A DNA stretch of 64,000 nt from Molossus alvarezi (Eukaryota; Chordata; Mammalia; Chiroptera; Molossidae): contig CM073886.1 in assembly GCA_037176705.1 (NCBI GenBank), positions 16,328,501-16,392,500 on the forward strand, in the 5' to 3' direction. The notes under the pieces were generated by a model. That model did not search any database. It had not been told where the DNA came from and saw only the letters and a program-made list of their open reading frames with translations. Shown one piece after another: positions 49,085-58,689 of this stretch. Each line of letters opens with the position of its first letter. Within the stretch, counting starts at the first letter, position 1. Made by a program: the position numbers and the translations under genes.

Positions 49085-51639
49085 AAGCCCTCAATGTAAA
49101 GAAAATGCTACTTTAACAACATCTAATACCATCAAATTCTGTGGCACTCCAGAGCTGAGGTTTGGATGGTGTGAAAATTACGTTTTCCTTCTTCCTCTTG
49201 CCGCTTTCCTTTGGGACACATTTCCTTATTTCCGCATCACCTCTGCATGCTCTCCTCAGAAGCCTTTCCTGACCTCTCCTGCCTGCCATCAGAGGCAATG
49301 GCATTTTCATCAAGAGATGCTGCCTTACTTCATTGTGGAATGTTTTATGCACATCCATGCTCCTCCTGGTAGACTGCAAGCACTCTGGCTGGTAGCTCCC
49401 CAACAGCAGGAGTTCTGTTCTCTTGGCCAATGCCAGCCTACAGACTCATCTAACAGATACCAATGATTCCACAAGCCAGTCCCTACAGACATGCATTGCA
49501 TCGTGGCAGTCCAAGCAGCTCTCATTTCTCAGGCCACCAAGGCCTCCTCCCAATCCCAACCCCTTCAGCTCTTCCCATGCACAGAGCTCCCCACTGCCTC
49601 AAATTTTATCACACCTTGCTCCAACTGGCCCAGTTTTCTCCTAGAAGATTCAAACACACATTCTCTCACTAAACTAAGGTTTAGTATCTCAAACATGTTA
49701 TTCCCGGGTCTCTCCCCACTTTCTCATCTAACCAAATGCCTTCACTCCTTTGTATGTAACGTAATTCCATTAGCCCTTTATTTGCTTAATCTATGGCCTT
49801 AACATCTGTCTTAGACTACTAGTTACAGAAGACAAGGTTGTATCTTGCTTAATATGCTTGCTGATCCCTTCCTTGGCCCCCCACACTAATATATTCTTTC
49901 ACGATAAAATGATGTGACCAATGTGTAGCTTAATGTAATTAATGTATAAATTTTATTCTTTGGATTATTTAAATTAGAGATATTAAACACTGACTTTTTT
50001 GTCCCATGTTTGGTAAAGTAAAAGAGGCCCCCATACCTTACAAGGATCAAAACTGGAAAAGAAGGGGGAAAAGTGGGCAAGAATGGAAAATCCTTTGATA
50101 AATTTTGTTGTGACTAGCAGCACACTAAATAATCTGACTGTCCAAGTATCGAACTACCCAAAAGGCCATCCTTTGAACTCTATCTTGGGAACAACTAGAT
50201 GTATATAGCAGGACAAGCTTCTTTGTTAAGTCTTGTGTTACTAATTTCTTCCTCTGTATAATACAAAGTCTGCAATAACCTCACTCAACAATAGCAACGT
50301 TAACAGTGTCAGAGAACAAGCTTCAAAGCTGAACTTGCCTGGTATGATCTATGATTCATATGATTAAGGGCTTTTCACTCAAAAATGGCAAGATTAATGA
50401 AGCAAAGGAGATCTGTTCTGCAGTAAAAGAGCATTTAAATCACAGCTGTTTCCAAATTTCTCACTTCAGATTAGTCGATTTTACAAAATTAACATGAAAC
50501 TCAACTCTCTATCAGTTTTTAAAAGAGTATTAGATACTTTTATATTCCATGAGACTTATTTACTCCTCCCCACTGTTCAACAAATTTCATTTTAATTAGA
50601 CAAGACTCTCATGACAGTTTTTTTTAAAGTTGTTTCTCTCACTTCTATGTTAACCGATATTCTAGGAATTGTATTAAAACCAAAGCCATAAAATTCAAAT
50701 TTTGTTTCAACAGTAGAAATAGATTTTCAGACCATTAGTAGAAATATGCTAGTGGTCAATCATAGAAATATTCGTAGAAGCTGAACAGCTGTGTCTACTG
50801 CAAATCTGAAGGGATTGCTGCAGCAATGTAATTCAATTTGGACCCATTCATTATAAACTGATTTTCAGATGCTGCTACGGCAAAACTATACTGGAGAAAT
50901 GCAAGCTGCGCTGCAGACAGAACTGTTCCCAAGTGGCTACAAGTTTTTACTGCAAAGGAGAGCTCTAAAAGAGGAAATACAACTAGTTCATAATGCTATG
51001 AATCAGCCCAGAAGAAGCCAGAATTATTAAATGGATAGAAAACTAAAATACTTTTAGGCAAATGATATGATTACCTACGAAAGTTTTCAAGGAAGCTGTT
51101 TAATGAGAAAAAGATGATTTATTCAGTATCCTGCTAAAAGAATTTTTTAAAAATCATACTTTCTGCATTCCTTAACATAATTTTTATATACCTACACTGT
51201 AAAAGCAACATGAATTCAAATGGCGAATGCTGCGCAAATGAATCTGCTATGTAACTTTCTTTTAAAGTTACACTTCTATGAAATTAAACACACCACAGCA
51301 ACTTTTTTAGGGCATTTTGCTACCGAAGTTTGGGGTTGTGAAAAATGGAATAATTTAGGTGACCAAAGAACAAAGAGTTTTCAAAATACTCCAAGAAACG
51401 TCTAAGTTGTAACTCACAGGCTGCCGCTGCTCTGTCTTCTGGTCGCAGCCTTGTGAATGTGTCACCAATTCAGAAAACACTCGGGGTCTCCTTTCCGCTG
51501 TGCTATTTCCTTCTCTAGCCATCAAACTTACCCTCCGCTGTCACCCCCCTCCGGACAGCCACGCGTGTGTTGACACACGGCGGCAGAGGAAGGCGTATGG
51601 AATCACTACGCAAAATAAACACGCTCCACTTTACTTTTT
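49085..51639. other. Repeat-poor intron sequence next to the promoter
   Basis: No VES or L1. Weak L2-like text near 49.15-49.3 kb only. Could hold conserved non-coding elements, which cannot be judged without alignment. Confidence 0.5.
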
Positions 51640-51924
51640 CTCTCTGGAACTAACACTCGGTTTCCACGCGAGGAGGGCTCACCAACTCCGGGAAATCCGA
51701 GTGCACCCCAGCATCTGCCCCCACCACTCGGGCCCCACGACAGTCTCCCCACAAACTTCCCCTCTTCGGCGGGGCTCCGGAGAAGGGGCTCGCCGGTCTC
51801 CAGTTCGGGCTGTGGGGGGGCTCCGCAGGCCCGCCGCCACGTTCTGCTATCCAGGGACACTCACCTTCGGGGGGTCTGACAGGGACCCCCGAGGCCCCTG
51901 CCCCCCGCCCGGCCCCCTCCTCAC

Positions 51925-52006
51925 CTGTGCTGTCATTCGCCGAAAAGCCGGGCGAGCTGAGTTTGGCTCGTTTGTTGGGCGGTCCGTCCAGCAAGTTCTC
52001 GGCCAT
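51925..52006 (-). CDS. CREBBP: CREBBP coding exon 1 (CBP N-terminus)
   Basis: First coding exon of CREB-binding protein, a nuclear transcriptional coactivator and lysine acetyltransferase. The ATG at 52,006 opens MAENLLDGPPNKRAKLSSPG, the characteristic CBP (not p300) start, with a basic KRAK cluster at residues 12-15 resembling a nuclear localisation signal. After 27 codons plus one base (phase 1) comes a consensus donor, GTGAGG on the minus strand (51,919-51,924). The leftover G joins AT of exon 2 to make Asp28. The exon is 82 nt; from memory the human equivalent is 85 nt, and one Pro between Asn11 and Lys12 appears to be missing here. It lies in a CpG island. I chose this ATG because it matches the known CBP start, although the frame stays open upstream. 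Paralogue EP300 is excluded by the sequence. Confidence 0.96.
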
Positions 52007-52220
52007 TTTCACCTGCTCGCAAAAACTGCCCCGAAAGCGGACGGCGGGGCTGGCGAGGGCTCCGGGTCGGGGGTCGGCGCCGGCCCCGGCCGGCTGCGAG
52101 GGGAGAGGAGCGAGCGCGAGCCGCGAGCCACGAGCGAGCGCCGAGGGAGAGGGAGGGCGCAGGGCCGGGTGGGGGAGGCGGCGGCCAAATCTCAGCCACA
52201 GCAACAGCGCCCCGCAGCGC

Positions 52221-52280
52221 TCACCGCCCGCCCCCGGCCGCTGCCGCCGCCGCCGCCGCCGCCGGCCGCGGCCCCCTCAT
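52221..52280 (-). other. Upstream ORF 2 in CREBBP leader (19 codons, poly-Ala)
   Basis: ATG with G at -3, then 18 codons and TGA. The peptide contains nine consecutive alanines encoded by the GCG-type triplet tract, then GGGR. Its length should vary with the triplet count. It ends 214 nt before the CBP ATG. Confidence 0.5.
52240..52270. repeat. GCC/GGC triplet tract
   Basis: Near-perfect GCC triplets in the presumed 5' UTR, encoding the alanines of upstream ORF 2 on the minus strand. Potentially length-polymorphic. Confidence 0.8.
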
Positions 52281-52383
52281 CCCCTGCCCGCCTCCCGAGC
52301 GCGACACTCCGCGGCGGGGGCGCCCCGGCGGCCCGGCCGCCCCCCCGGGCCCGGCTGGCAGCGACGGCGCCCGGCCGGCCGGC

Positions 52384-52404
52384 TTAGGCAGTCCCCAGGA
52401 ACAT
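52384..52404 (-). other. Upstream ORF 1 in CREBBP leader (6 codons)
   Basis: ATG on the minus strand with A at -3 (context GCACCATGT) followed by five sense codons and TAA, reading MFLGTA. It lies 398 nt before the CBP ATG. It is too short to appear in ORF lists. Whether it is translated depends on the true transcription start. Confidence 0.5.
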
Positions 52405-52406
52405 GG

Positions 52407-52450
52407 TGCCGCCGCCGCCGCGCCGCCGCCTCGCTACCCCCCCCCCCCCG
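52407..52450. repeat. GCC triplets followed by poly-C
   Basis: GCC triplets, interrupted by CGCCGCC, run toward a run of about 14 C. On the mRNA strand this is a G-run followed by GGC repeats. Confidence 0.75.
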
Positions 52451-52798
52451 CGCCCCACTTAATTAATTCGCTCGCGGCCGGACGACCGGGGGGCTCCGAG
52501 CTCCGCTCCCCGCCCGCAGCCCGCCGCCGTAAGGAAAAACAATGCGCGAAGCGGAGCCGCCGCTGCCGCCGCCGCGCCCCCCCCACCCCCCGTTCCGCCG
52601 CCGCCGCCGCCGCTGCCGCCGCCGCCGACGCCGCGGCTCCGGGAGGCCGAGCCGAGAGGGGAGCGGGGCCGCCGGAGCGGGCGCCGAGGGCCGGGCGGAG
52701 CGGGACGGCCGGGCGGAGCGGGGTGCGCGGGCGGTTGTGGGGCCCGGGACCGGCGGGGCCGAGTAGATCGCGCTCGAAGCCCCGGTCGGGTCCGCGAC

Positions 52799-52809
52799 AA
52801 GATGGCGGC
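52799..52809 (+). promoter_or_regulatory. YY1-type motif
   Basis: AAGATGGCGGC is an exact YY1 core motif of the kind found at or just downstream of many CpG-island start sites. It is oriented on the plus strand, opposite to CREBBP. Confidence 0.6.
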
Positions 52810-52867
52810 TGTTGATTCCTCAATTAAAAAAAAAAGAAAGTTTTTTTTCTTCTCTTTCCAGAGCCTG

Positions 52868-52893
52868 AACGGGGAGGGGGAGGGGGCGGGGCA
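52868..52893. promoter_or_regulatory. Clustered GC boxes (SP/KLF type)
   Basis: Two GGGGAGGGGG-like boxes run into GGGGCGGGGC just upstream of the predicted CREBBP start region, a standard SP1-family landing site. Confidence 0.55.
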
Positions 52894-52900
52894 CGCCGGT

Positions 52901-52923
52901 GCGTCACCCCCCCGCGGCGTCAC
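52901..52923 (-). promoter_or_regulatory. Paired CRE half-sites
   Basis: GCGTCAC occurs at 52,901-52,907 and again at 52,917-52,923; on the minus strand each reads GTGACGC, containing the CREB/ATF half-site TGACG. They sit 16 bp apart beside the GC boxes. Confidence 0.45.
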
Positions 52924-53450
52924 CACGCACGGCCCCCGCTCCGCCCCCTCCACCTGCGCCGGCCGTGGCGGAAAGAGCCGAGCGCGCTCGGGCGGAAGGG
53001 CCGAAGGGCTGCCGCGGTGTGTCAAGCGGCCGGGCGGTGGCCGGGCCTGCGGGACCCCCGCCTCCCGGCCCAGCCGCCACTTTTGTTCCGACCGCGACTG
53101 GGCTGCGGGGCCTGTCACGGGCCGTTGGCGGCTGCCTGGCCGCGGACCAAACCCCCAGGCGCGGAGTGGGCGCCGGCCGGGCCTTTCGGTGCCTCTGGGG
53201 AGACTGCCGGGTCCGGGCAACTCACTTCCCTGCCCGCAACGTCCGGGGCGACCCGAACCAGGCCTAGTCACTTTCCCTTGCCGGATACCAGCGATGTGTC
53301 GTGGCCTCTGCAGGTTACAGACCGCCCTCAGGTCCGCCTGCGAGCTTGTGCATATGGAGAAACTGAGGCAGCAGTGGCCGGACCGAGGTTCGAACAACCC
53401 CCTCCCCAAAAGTGAAGTGAGCGGAACGCAAGACTCCTGAGCCCCTGTTC

Positions 53451-54169
53451 CCCAGTCTATGGAGACGGGGTCCACAGGGTCGACACCCTCACCTATAAGG
53501 GGAGGTGGTGAGCGCTGCCCCACCCTAGGCTGGGGCGCGGCCAGCCTGCGTCAGGCCCAGAAGGCCCCTTTCATCGGAGCTTAGGGACCCCGACCACTAC
53601 TTGGGAATTCGCAGGTGCTCCAGACAGGCATGGGGTCCCAGGAAGCCCGGCTCGTGTGACCACTCCCTGTGGGACAGTTCCACAAAAAAAAAAATCTGAA
53701 GTGTTCACTTCTCAGTTTTATCTCCTCTTCAAAACGTTGCTGGTGCCTCACCCTTATCTGAAAGGTATCACCAGCAACTGGGTTTCTTAAGCCAGAAACC
53801 TGTGAGTCAGCGCAGACTCCTCCCTCCACCCACCTCGAACCCAGTCTCCCTGCGCCCTTTACCTGGGGAAATGGCTCTGCCTCCCCATCCCACTGCCCCA
53901 GAGTCGTCCAGCATCACCCGGTGGTACGGTGGCAGCTTAGCACTTAAATGTCTTTTGCGCTCCACGTTTCTCCCCACGGAGCACCACAGTTAACTTTCTG
54001 GAAAAGAGGGAAAGTCTGTTTAAAGCTCCTACACGTAGAATATATATTCTCCTTTAAAAGACACATACAGTCTGTTTAAAATACTGTACATACACACACA
54101 CGTGTGTGTGTGTCAAAAGAGATTGCCGAGTGTCAAGACTGTGATCTTTCTACTTTCTTCTATTTATTT
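53451..54169. other. Promoter-distal flank, nothing recognised
   Basis: GC falls quickly from the CpG island; contains only the CA/TG palindrome. Confidence 0.5.
54092..54111. repeat. Perfect (AC)5(GT)5 palindrome
   Basis: ACACACACACGTGTGTGTGT is its own reverse complement and alternates purine and pyrimidine throughout. Confidence 0.9.
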
Positions 54170-54835
54170 TGCTCAAAATCTTGTACTGTGCTCCCCACCC
54201 CTTCCTTGCATCTGTCCCTTCCACTTTCCATACCTCATTCCCATCACCTCCCCACACCCACTGAGCCATTAGGAAGTTCTCATCATTCAGGCCTTTATAT
54301 ACTCTTATAAATGCTGTTCCTATGCTGAGAATATATATGCCTGGCAAACTCCAAGACCCAATTCAAATGTCACCTACTCTAGGAAGCCCTTCTAGCCTAC
54401 TTGAAGACTCCAACAGCACTCTGGGCATACCTTTGTGTCATTTTTTAAATCCATTCATATTTTTATTTATCCATTAAATGTTTCTTGAGAATCTCCTGAG
54501 GTCATTGCCATTTTGCTCATCATTTGGGGAAAAAAAGAAAAAAAGAAACCCCTATATATTCAAGGAGACCAAATAGCAAGCCCTGGAAACCATAAACAGA
54601 AGTGTGCAAGACATCAAGGTAGGAATACATAGACAGCAAGGTAGGAAGTGTATGGAGTCACAGTAACATAGGACTGGCAGCACCCTGTATCAGAATTGCC
54701 ATATGTGTTCCTCTCACTATGAATCTCTGGGCTTCTTGAGGACAAAAGCTATGTCTTAATTATAGTACAATGCCTTCCAAGAAGTAGGTTTGTAAAATTT
54801 GATGAATGAATGAATGAATGAACGAACGAACACTG
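54170..54835 (+). mobile_element. L2 fragment with tetranucleotide tail
   Basis: CCAATTCAAATGTCACCTAC, GGAAGCCCTTCTAGCC, CTTGAGGACAAAAGC and the tail (ATGA)n(ACGA)n at 54,804-54,832 mark an L2 3' end. Confidence 0.75.
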
Positions 54836-55039
54836 TCAGGTCCCCTTGAAACCTAGAGGCCTCCAGCCTCTAGGGTGGGTTCCAGCCCAAGGCAGCCAAA
54901 GGGGACAACATGTCAGGTCACTGAGGAACCTCAGCCAGGGCCTGCCTTGGTTCACTAGGGTCACTATCTGGCCCTCGGGGTCCCTTAATAAATAGTTTGC
55001 ACACCTGTGTGCACATGAGCTCCTCCCGCCTCCCCATCA

Positions 55040-55180
55040 GTGGGCAGCTATGGCATTGGTCATGTCCCATTTTACAGAGTGGGAAACTGAGGGGACCCAC
55101 TCCCAATGACTCAGAGGTAAATAACCTGGACATGTCAGGGCCAGGCCAGAAGCACAGGTCTTCAAACTCCAAACTCATGT
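55040..55180 (-). mobile_element. MIR fragment
   Basis: CCCATTTTACAGAGTGGG, AAACTGAGG and later GGCCAGAAGCACAGG are the reverse MIR core. Confidence 0.7.
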
Positions 55181-55439
55181 TCCTCCTGCCTAAACATTCT
55201 CAACACTAAAACATACTTTCTCTGCAGTCCCTTTTTCTATCACATTTGTATAATTTTTATCAATTCCTCTGGTATTTCCTGATATCTGCTTTTTCTTTTC
55301 TTTCTATTTATTCTCTCCTTAGTCTGACTCTCATCCAAGAACACTGCGCTCAGAATTTGATGGGGGAATGTCAAGGAAGGAAGTATGTTTCCTGCCTGCA
55401 TACTCTTAGCTGGGGATCAAGGTTGACACAGATGAAAGG

Positions 55440-55615
55440 GATTCAACACTGTTGAGTACCTTCTGTATGCCAGGCCACTCGCCACATGCTGCACTTGGAT
55501 CAGCACTTCCCACAATCCTGGAAGGAAATATCACTGTCCTCATTTTATAGATGAGGAAATAAGGCCCTGAGGAGGTCAAGTCAGTCAGTAAGGGGCTCGA
55601 CTGGTTGCAAACCTA
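55440..55615 (-). mobile_element. MIR fragment
   Basis: CTGTATGCCAGGCC, CATTTTATAGATGAGG and AAATAAGGCCCTGAGG are the reverse MIR core. Confidence 0.75.
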
Positions 55616-55759
55616 AGGCTGCTTGCTCTTTCCACAGACCTCACCTTCTCCAGTCTAAGAGGCTGTAGGACCAAGGAATCCCCACTTACAGACTGTTTAG
55701 GGGTTGAGAGAATGACATGGAGAAGAACAAGAGGTAGAAATAAATCAGGTATCATTTCC

Positions 55760-56490
55760 TTAGAAAAGTTCATTTGAATCCATCAGCTGATGAATGGCTA
55801 AATATAATGTGTTTTATCCACACGGTGAAATGTTATTCAGCCATACAAGGAGTGGAATACTAATACATGCTATGACATTGATGAACCTTGAAAGAAGCCA
55901 CTCACCAAAGACCATGTATTGTATGATTCCATTTGTATGAAATGTCCAAAATAGGCAAATCCGCCCTGGCCGGTTTGGCTCAGCGGTTAGAGCGTCGACC
56001 TACGGTCCTGAGAGACCCAGGTTCGGTTCCCGCTAGGGGCGTGTACCTCGGTTGCAGTTTGTCCCCAGCCATGGCCATGGTTGCTCGTGGCAGCCACTCG
56101 ATGTGTTCCTTTCACATCGATGTTTCTCTCTCTCTCTCTGTTCCTCTCTCTCCCTCCCACTCTACCTGAACAAAAAAATGGGAAAATGTCCTCGGGTGAG
56201 GATAAAAAAACAAAAAAAAACAAAATAGGCAAATCCTTAGAAACAGAAAGTAGAGTAGTAGTTGTAGGATAGGGTGGATGGTGGGAGGAGTAGGCTGGGG
56301 AGAGAGACGAGATAGTGGATGGTAGCTAAAGGATATGGTTTCCCTTTGGGGTGATGAAATGTTAGAAAATTAATGGTGACATTAGTTGCACAACTCTGAA
56401 TATACTAAAAACCATTGAAATGTACACTTTGAATGGGTGAATAGTATGGTTTGTAAATTATATCTCAATAAAGCTTGTTTTTAACATGTT
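55760..56490 (+). mobile_element. Old L1M-type 3' end, interrupted by VES
   Basis: TTATTCAGCCATACAAGGAG, TTGATGAACCTTGAAAG, TTTGTATGAAATGTCCA and a terminal TATATCTCAATAAAGC are characteristic of an L1M 3' UTR. A VES (55,963-56,220) splits it. Confidence 0.8.
55963..56220 (+). mobile_element. VES SINE, young
   Basis: Perfect 16 bp TSD CAAAATAGGCAAATCC at 55,947-55,962 and 56,221-56,236 within L1M. Confidence 0.95.
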
Positions 56491-57217
56491 GATTTAGAAA
56501 GAAGGAAGAGAGACCAGGAATGAAGAAGGGAGCCCCTGCTTCCCAGCAGAAGGAAACAAGTTAGGGGTCTGGCTGGGAAAGCACAAACTGATCTGCTTGG
56601 TGGCACAAAGAGGAAGGGTCCAGGAGGGGTGGATTTGATGTGACTGGGATTTCCCAACTGAGGGCTGAGGGATGAACTGGCAGGCAGAAAACAGAGACTG
56701 AGATTCACAGGCTGAACTGGAAAGAACGAAAATTGAGAAGGGAGAGACTTTCTCCAAAAGCTCCAATTGCATAACCAGATGCCTGCTGCCTCAGACCCCA
56801 GGGGACACCTCATACTCAGGGGGCCCCAAACAGAGGCCACAACCCTCTCCCCACACCAGGTCCTCCTCACCCACAGGGGATCCCCATCCCACACACACCC
56901 TCTTCTCTCTTCTGTGGCCTAGCTTCTCACCACCCCTCTCCTGAACCTTTAATCTCTTACCCCCTCCCCCCAATAACTTCTCCTCAATAAACACAATCTC
57001 CACAGTTAACCCTGGCACCACCCCATCTTTTCTATTCCCAGTCAAATTGCTTGACCAAGTTGCCTACACTGAATCAACACATTTCCTCTTCTCCCATTCA
57101 TGGTTTTTATTTTCACTAATGAAATTTTCAAACAAGTTGTGTCTACATTATTAAGCTAGGCAATGTTAACATTTTTGCCACATCAGCTTCAAATCTTTAT
57201 TTTAGTTTTGTGGGTTT
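56491..57217. other. Intergenic sequence, nothing recognised
   Basis: C- and T-rich on the minus strand; open frames there look compositional. Confidence 0.5.
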
Positions 57218-57300
57218 TTTTTATCCTCACCCGAGGACATTTTTCCATTTTTTGTTCAGATAGAGTAGGAGGAAGAGGGAGGAAGAGAGAGAGAGCGAGA
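57218..57300 (-). mobile_element. VES SINE, 3' part only
   Basis: Reverse tail and CT body, ending at GAGAGAGCGAGA where a plus-strand VES begins. Confidence 0.88.
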
Positions 57301-57552
57301 GCCCTGGCTGGTTTGGCTCAGCGATTGAAGCATCGGCCTGCAGTCCAGAGAGATCTGGGTTCGGTTCCCGCTAAGGGCACGTACCTCGGTTGCAGTTTGT
57401 CCCCGGCCCTGGTTGGTCGTGTGGGTGGCAACCACTCGATGTGTCCCTTCACATCGATGTTTTTCTCTCTCTCTCTTCCTCTCTCTCCCTCCCTCTCTGT
57501 CTGAACAAAAAAATGCAAAAATGTCCTCGGGTGAGGATAAAAAAAAAAAAAA
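57301..57552 (+). mobile_element. VES SINE
   Basis: Full length, inverted relative to the fragment immediately left of it. Confidence 0.94.
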
Positions 57553-57570
57553 GAAAGAAATAACATGGTG

Positions 57571-57744
57571 CACTGACCAAGTAGCTCAGTTGGTTAGAGA
57601 TTCCTCCTGATATGCCAAGGTTGTGGGTTCAATTCCAGGTCAGGCCACATTCAAAAAGCAACCAATAAATGCACAAATAAGTGGGACAACAAGTCGATGT
57701 TTCTCTCTCTCTCAAACCAATAAATTAAAAAAAAAAAAAAAAAA
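57571..57744 (+). mobile_element. Older tRNA-SINE
   Basis: Head CCAAGTAGCTCAGTTGGTTA with a long A tail. Confidence 0.8.
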
Positions 57745-57879
57745 GAAAGTATGTTCAAAATAAAAGAAATAACATCAGAGACAGAGCTGAAGCCACCGCA
57801 CCCTCATTTCCTGCCTCCCTCCCCCAAAGTTGCCACTTTCCTGAAGTTGGTGTATATCATTACCATGTAAGATGTGGAT

Positions 57880-58322
57880 TCTTGTTAAGTCAAACTATAT
57901 GAAACTGCCTATACTTGACTGTTTTTGACCCCGTTCAACATAACAACCATTGTATGTGGATGTTGTATGAACCCTGATTTCAACAAATTAAAATAATGAG
58001 ACAATTGGAAATTGAAACATTGATTAGTATGAAATGATACTAAGAAATTGTTAATTTGATTAGGTGTGATAATGATTTGTCATCTATTTTTGAATAGCCC
58101 TTATATTTTACAGGCACAGACTGAGGTATTTGTAGATGGGATAATATGATGCTTGGGAGGAGTAGGTGGGGAAACAGATGAAACAAGATTGGCCAGGAGT
58201 TGATAGTTATGGAAGCCGAGTGATGGCACACAAGGATTCATTATATGATTGGGCATACTTTGTGTATTTTTAAACTTCCCATAGTAAAAAGTTTTTAAAC
58301 TATTGAAATATTGAGTCTTTCC
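57880..58322 (+). mobile_element. Old L1M-type 3' end
   Basis: GTGATAATGATTTG, CAGACTGAGGTATTTG, GGGCATACTTTGTGTATTT and a closing CATAGTAAAAAGTTTTT resemble ancient L1M 3' UTRs. Confidence 0.55.
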
Positions 58323-58329
58323 ATCCACA

Positions 58330-58688
58330 AACATGATATAGCTGTTATTTATTTAAATTTTTTTATGTCTTGTAATAAAGTTTCATAATTTTTTTCATAA
58401 GGTCCTGCACATCCTTTGGCTGATTCAACAAATTTGCTAAAACTCTCTTATTAGTTCTAACAACACTAATACTTTTTCTCAAGAATCTCTTGGATTTTCT
58501 ATGTAGGCCATCAGCTCATGTGTTAAAAAATAAAAGAATGAAGTTTTTTTTCACTTGTTCAATACTCATAATTTTCATTTCATCTTGTTATACACTGCTG
58601 GCTAGAACCTCCACAATAATATTAAATACAAATGGTGATGGATGCATCTACATCTTGTTACTGACTTGAGTAAGAATGATGGTTTTTG
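58330..58688 (-). mobile_element. Old L1 ORF2 fragment
   Basis: Minus-strand translation with frameshifts resembles the ORF2 segment just after the FADD motif (compare 63.0-63.1 kb of the L1 at the right edge). Confidence 0.6.
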
Positions 58689-58689
58689 T

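Larger units (their letters stand above)
25819..51924 (-). other. CREBBP: CREBBP intron 1
   Basis: The 26.1 kb intron between coding exons 1 and 2 has GT..AG ends in the same phase (phase 1). It contains an RPL18 retrocopy, numerous VES SINEs, L1, L2 and MIR fragments and a SPIN-like hAT element. No further exon was recognised. Confidence 0.9.
52007..52800 (-). other. CREBBP: Presumed CREBBP 5' UTR
   Basis: GC-rich sequence between the CBP start codon and the predicted start-site region. It contains CGG-type triplet runs (52,240-52,270; 52,407-52,430; 52,556-52,630), a C14-type run on the plus strand (G-run on the mRNA strand, about 52,437-52,450) that could form a G-quadruplex, and two upstream ATGs with short ORFs. 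The 5' limit is inferred. Confidence 0.6.
51640..53450. promoter_or_regulatory. CpG island promoter of CREBBP
   Basis: A sharply GC- and CpG-rich block centred on exon 1, with runs of GCC/GGC and GC boxes and no interspersed repeats, set in AT-rich flanks. This is the usual architecture of a broad, TATA-less housekeeping promoter. The transcription start cannot be read from sequence alone; the YY1 motif at 52.8 kb and GC boxes at 52.87-52.89 kb suggest a start near 52.8 kb. Confidence 0.85.

Noticed and set aside
51500..52387. 295-codon open frame on the plus strand over CREBBP exon 1
   Set aside because: Compositional opening in a CpG island, antisense to a certain exon; Pro/Arg/Ala-rich with no domain.
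52459..53523. 354-codon minus-strand open frame upstream of CREBBP
   Set aside because: GC-rich low-complexity translation with no recognisable domain; lies across the predicted promoter.
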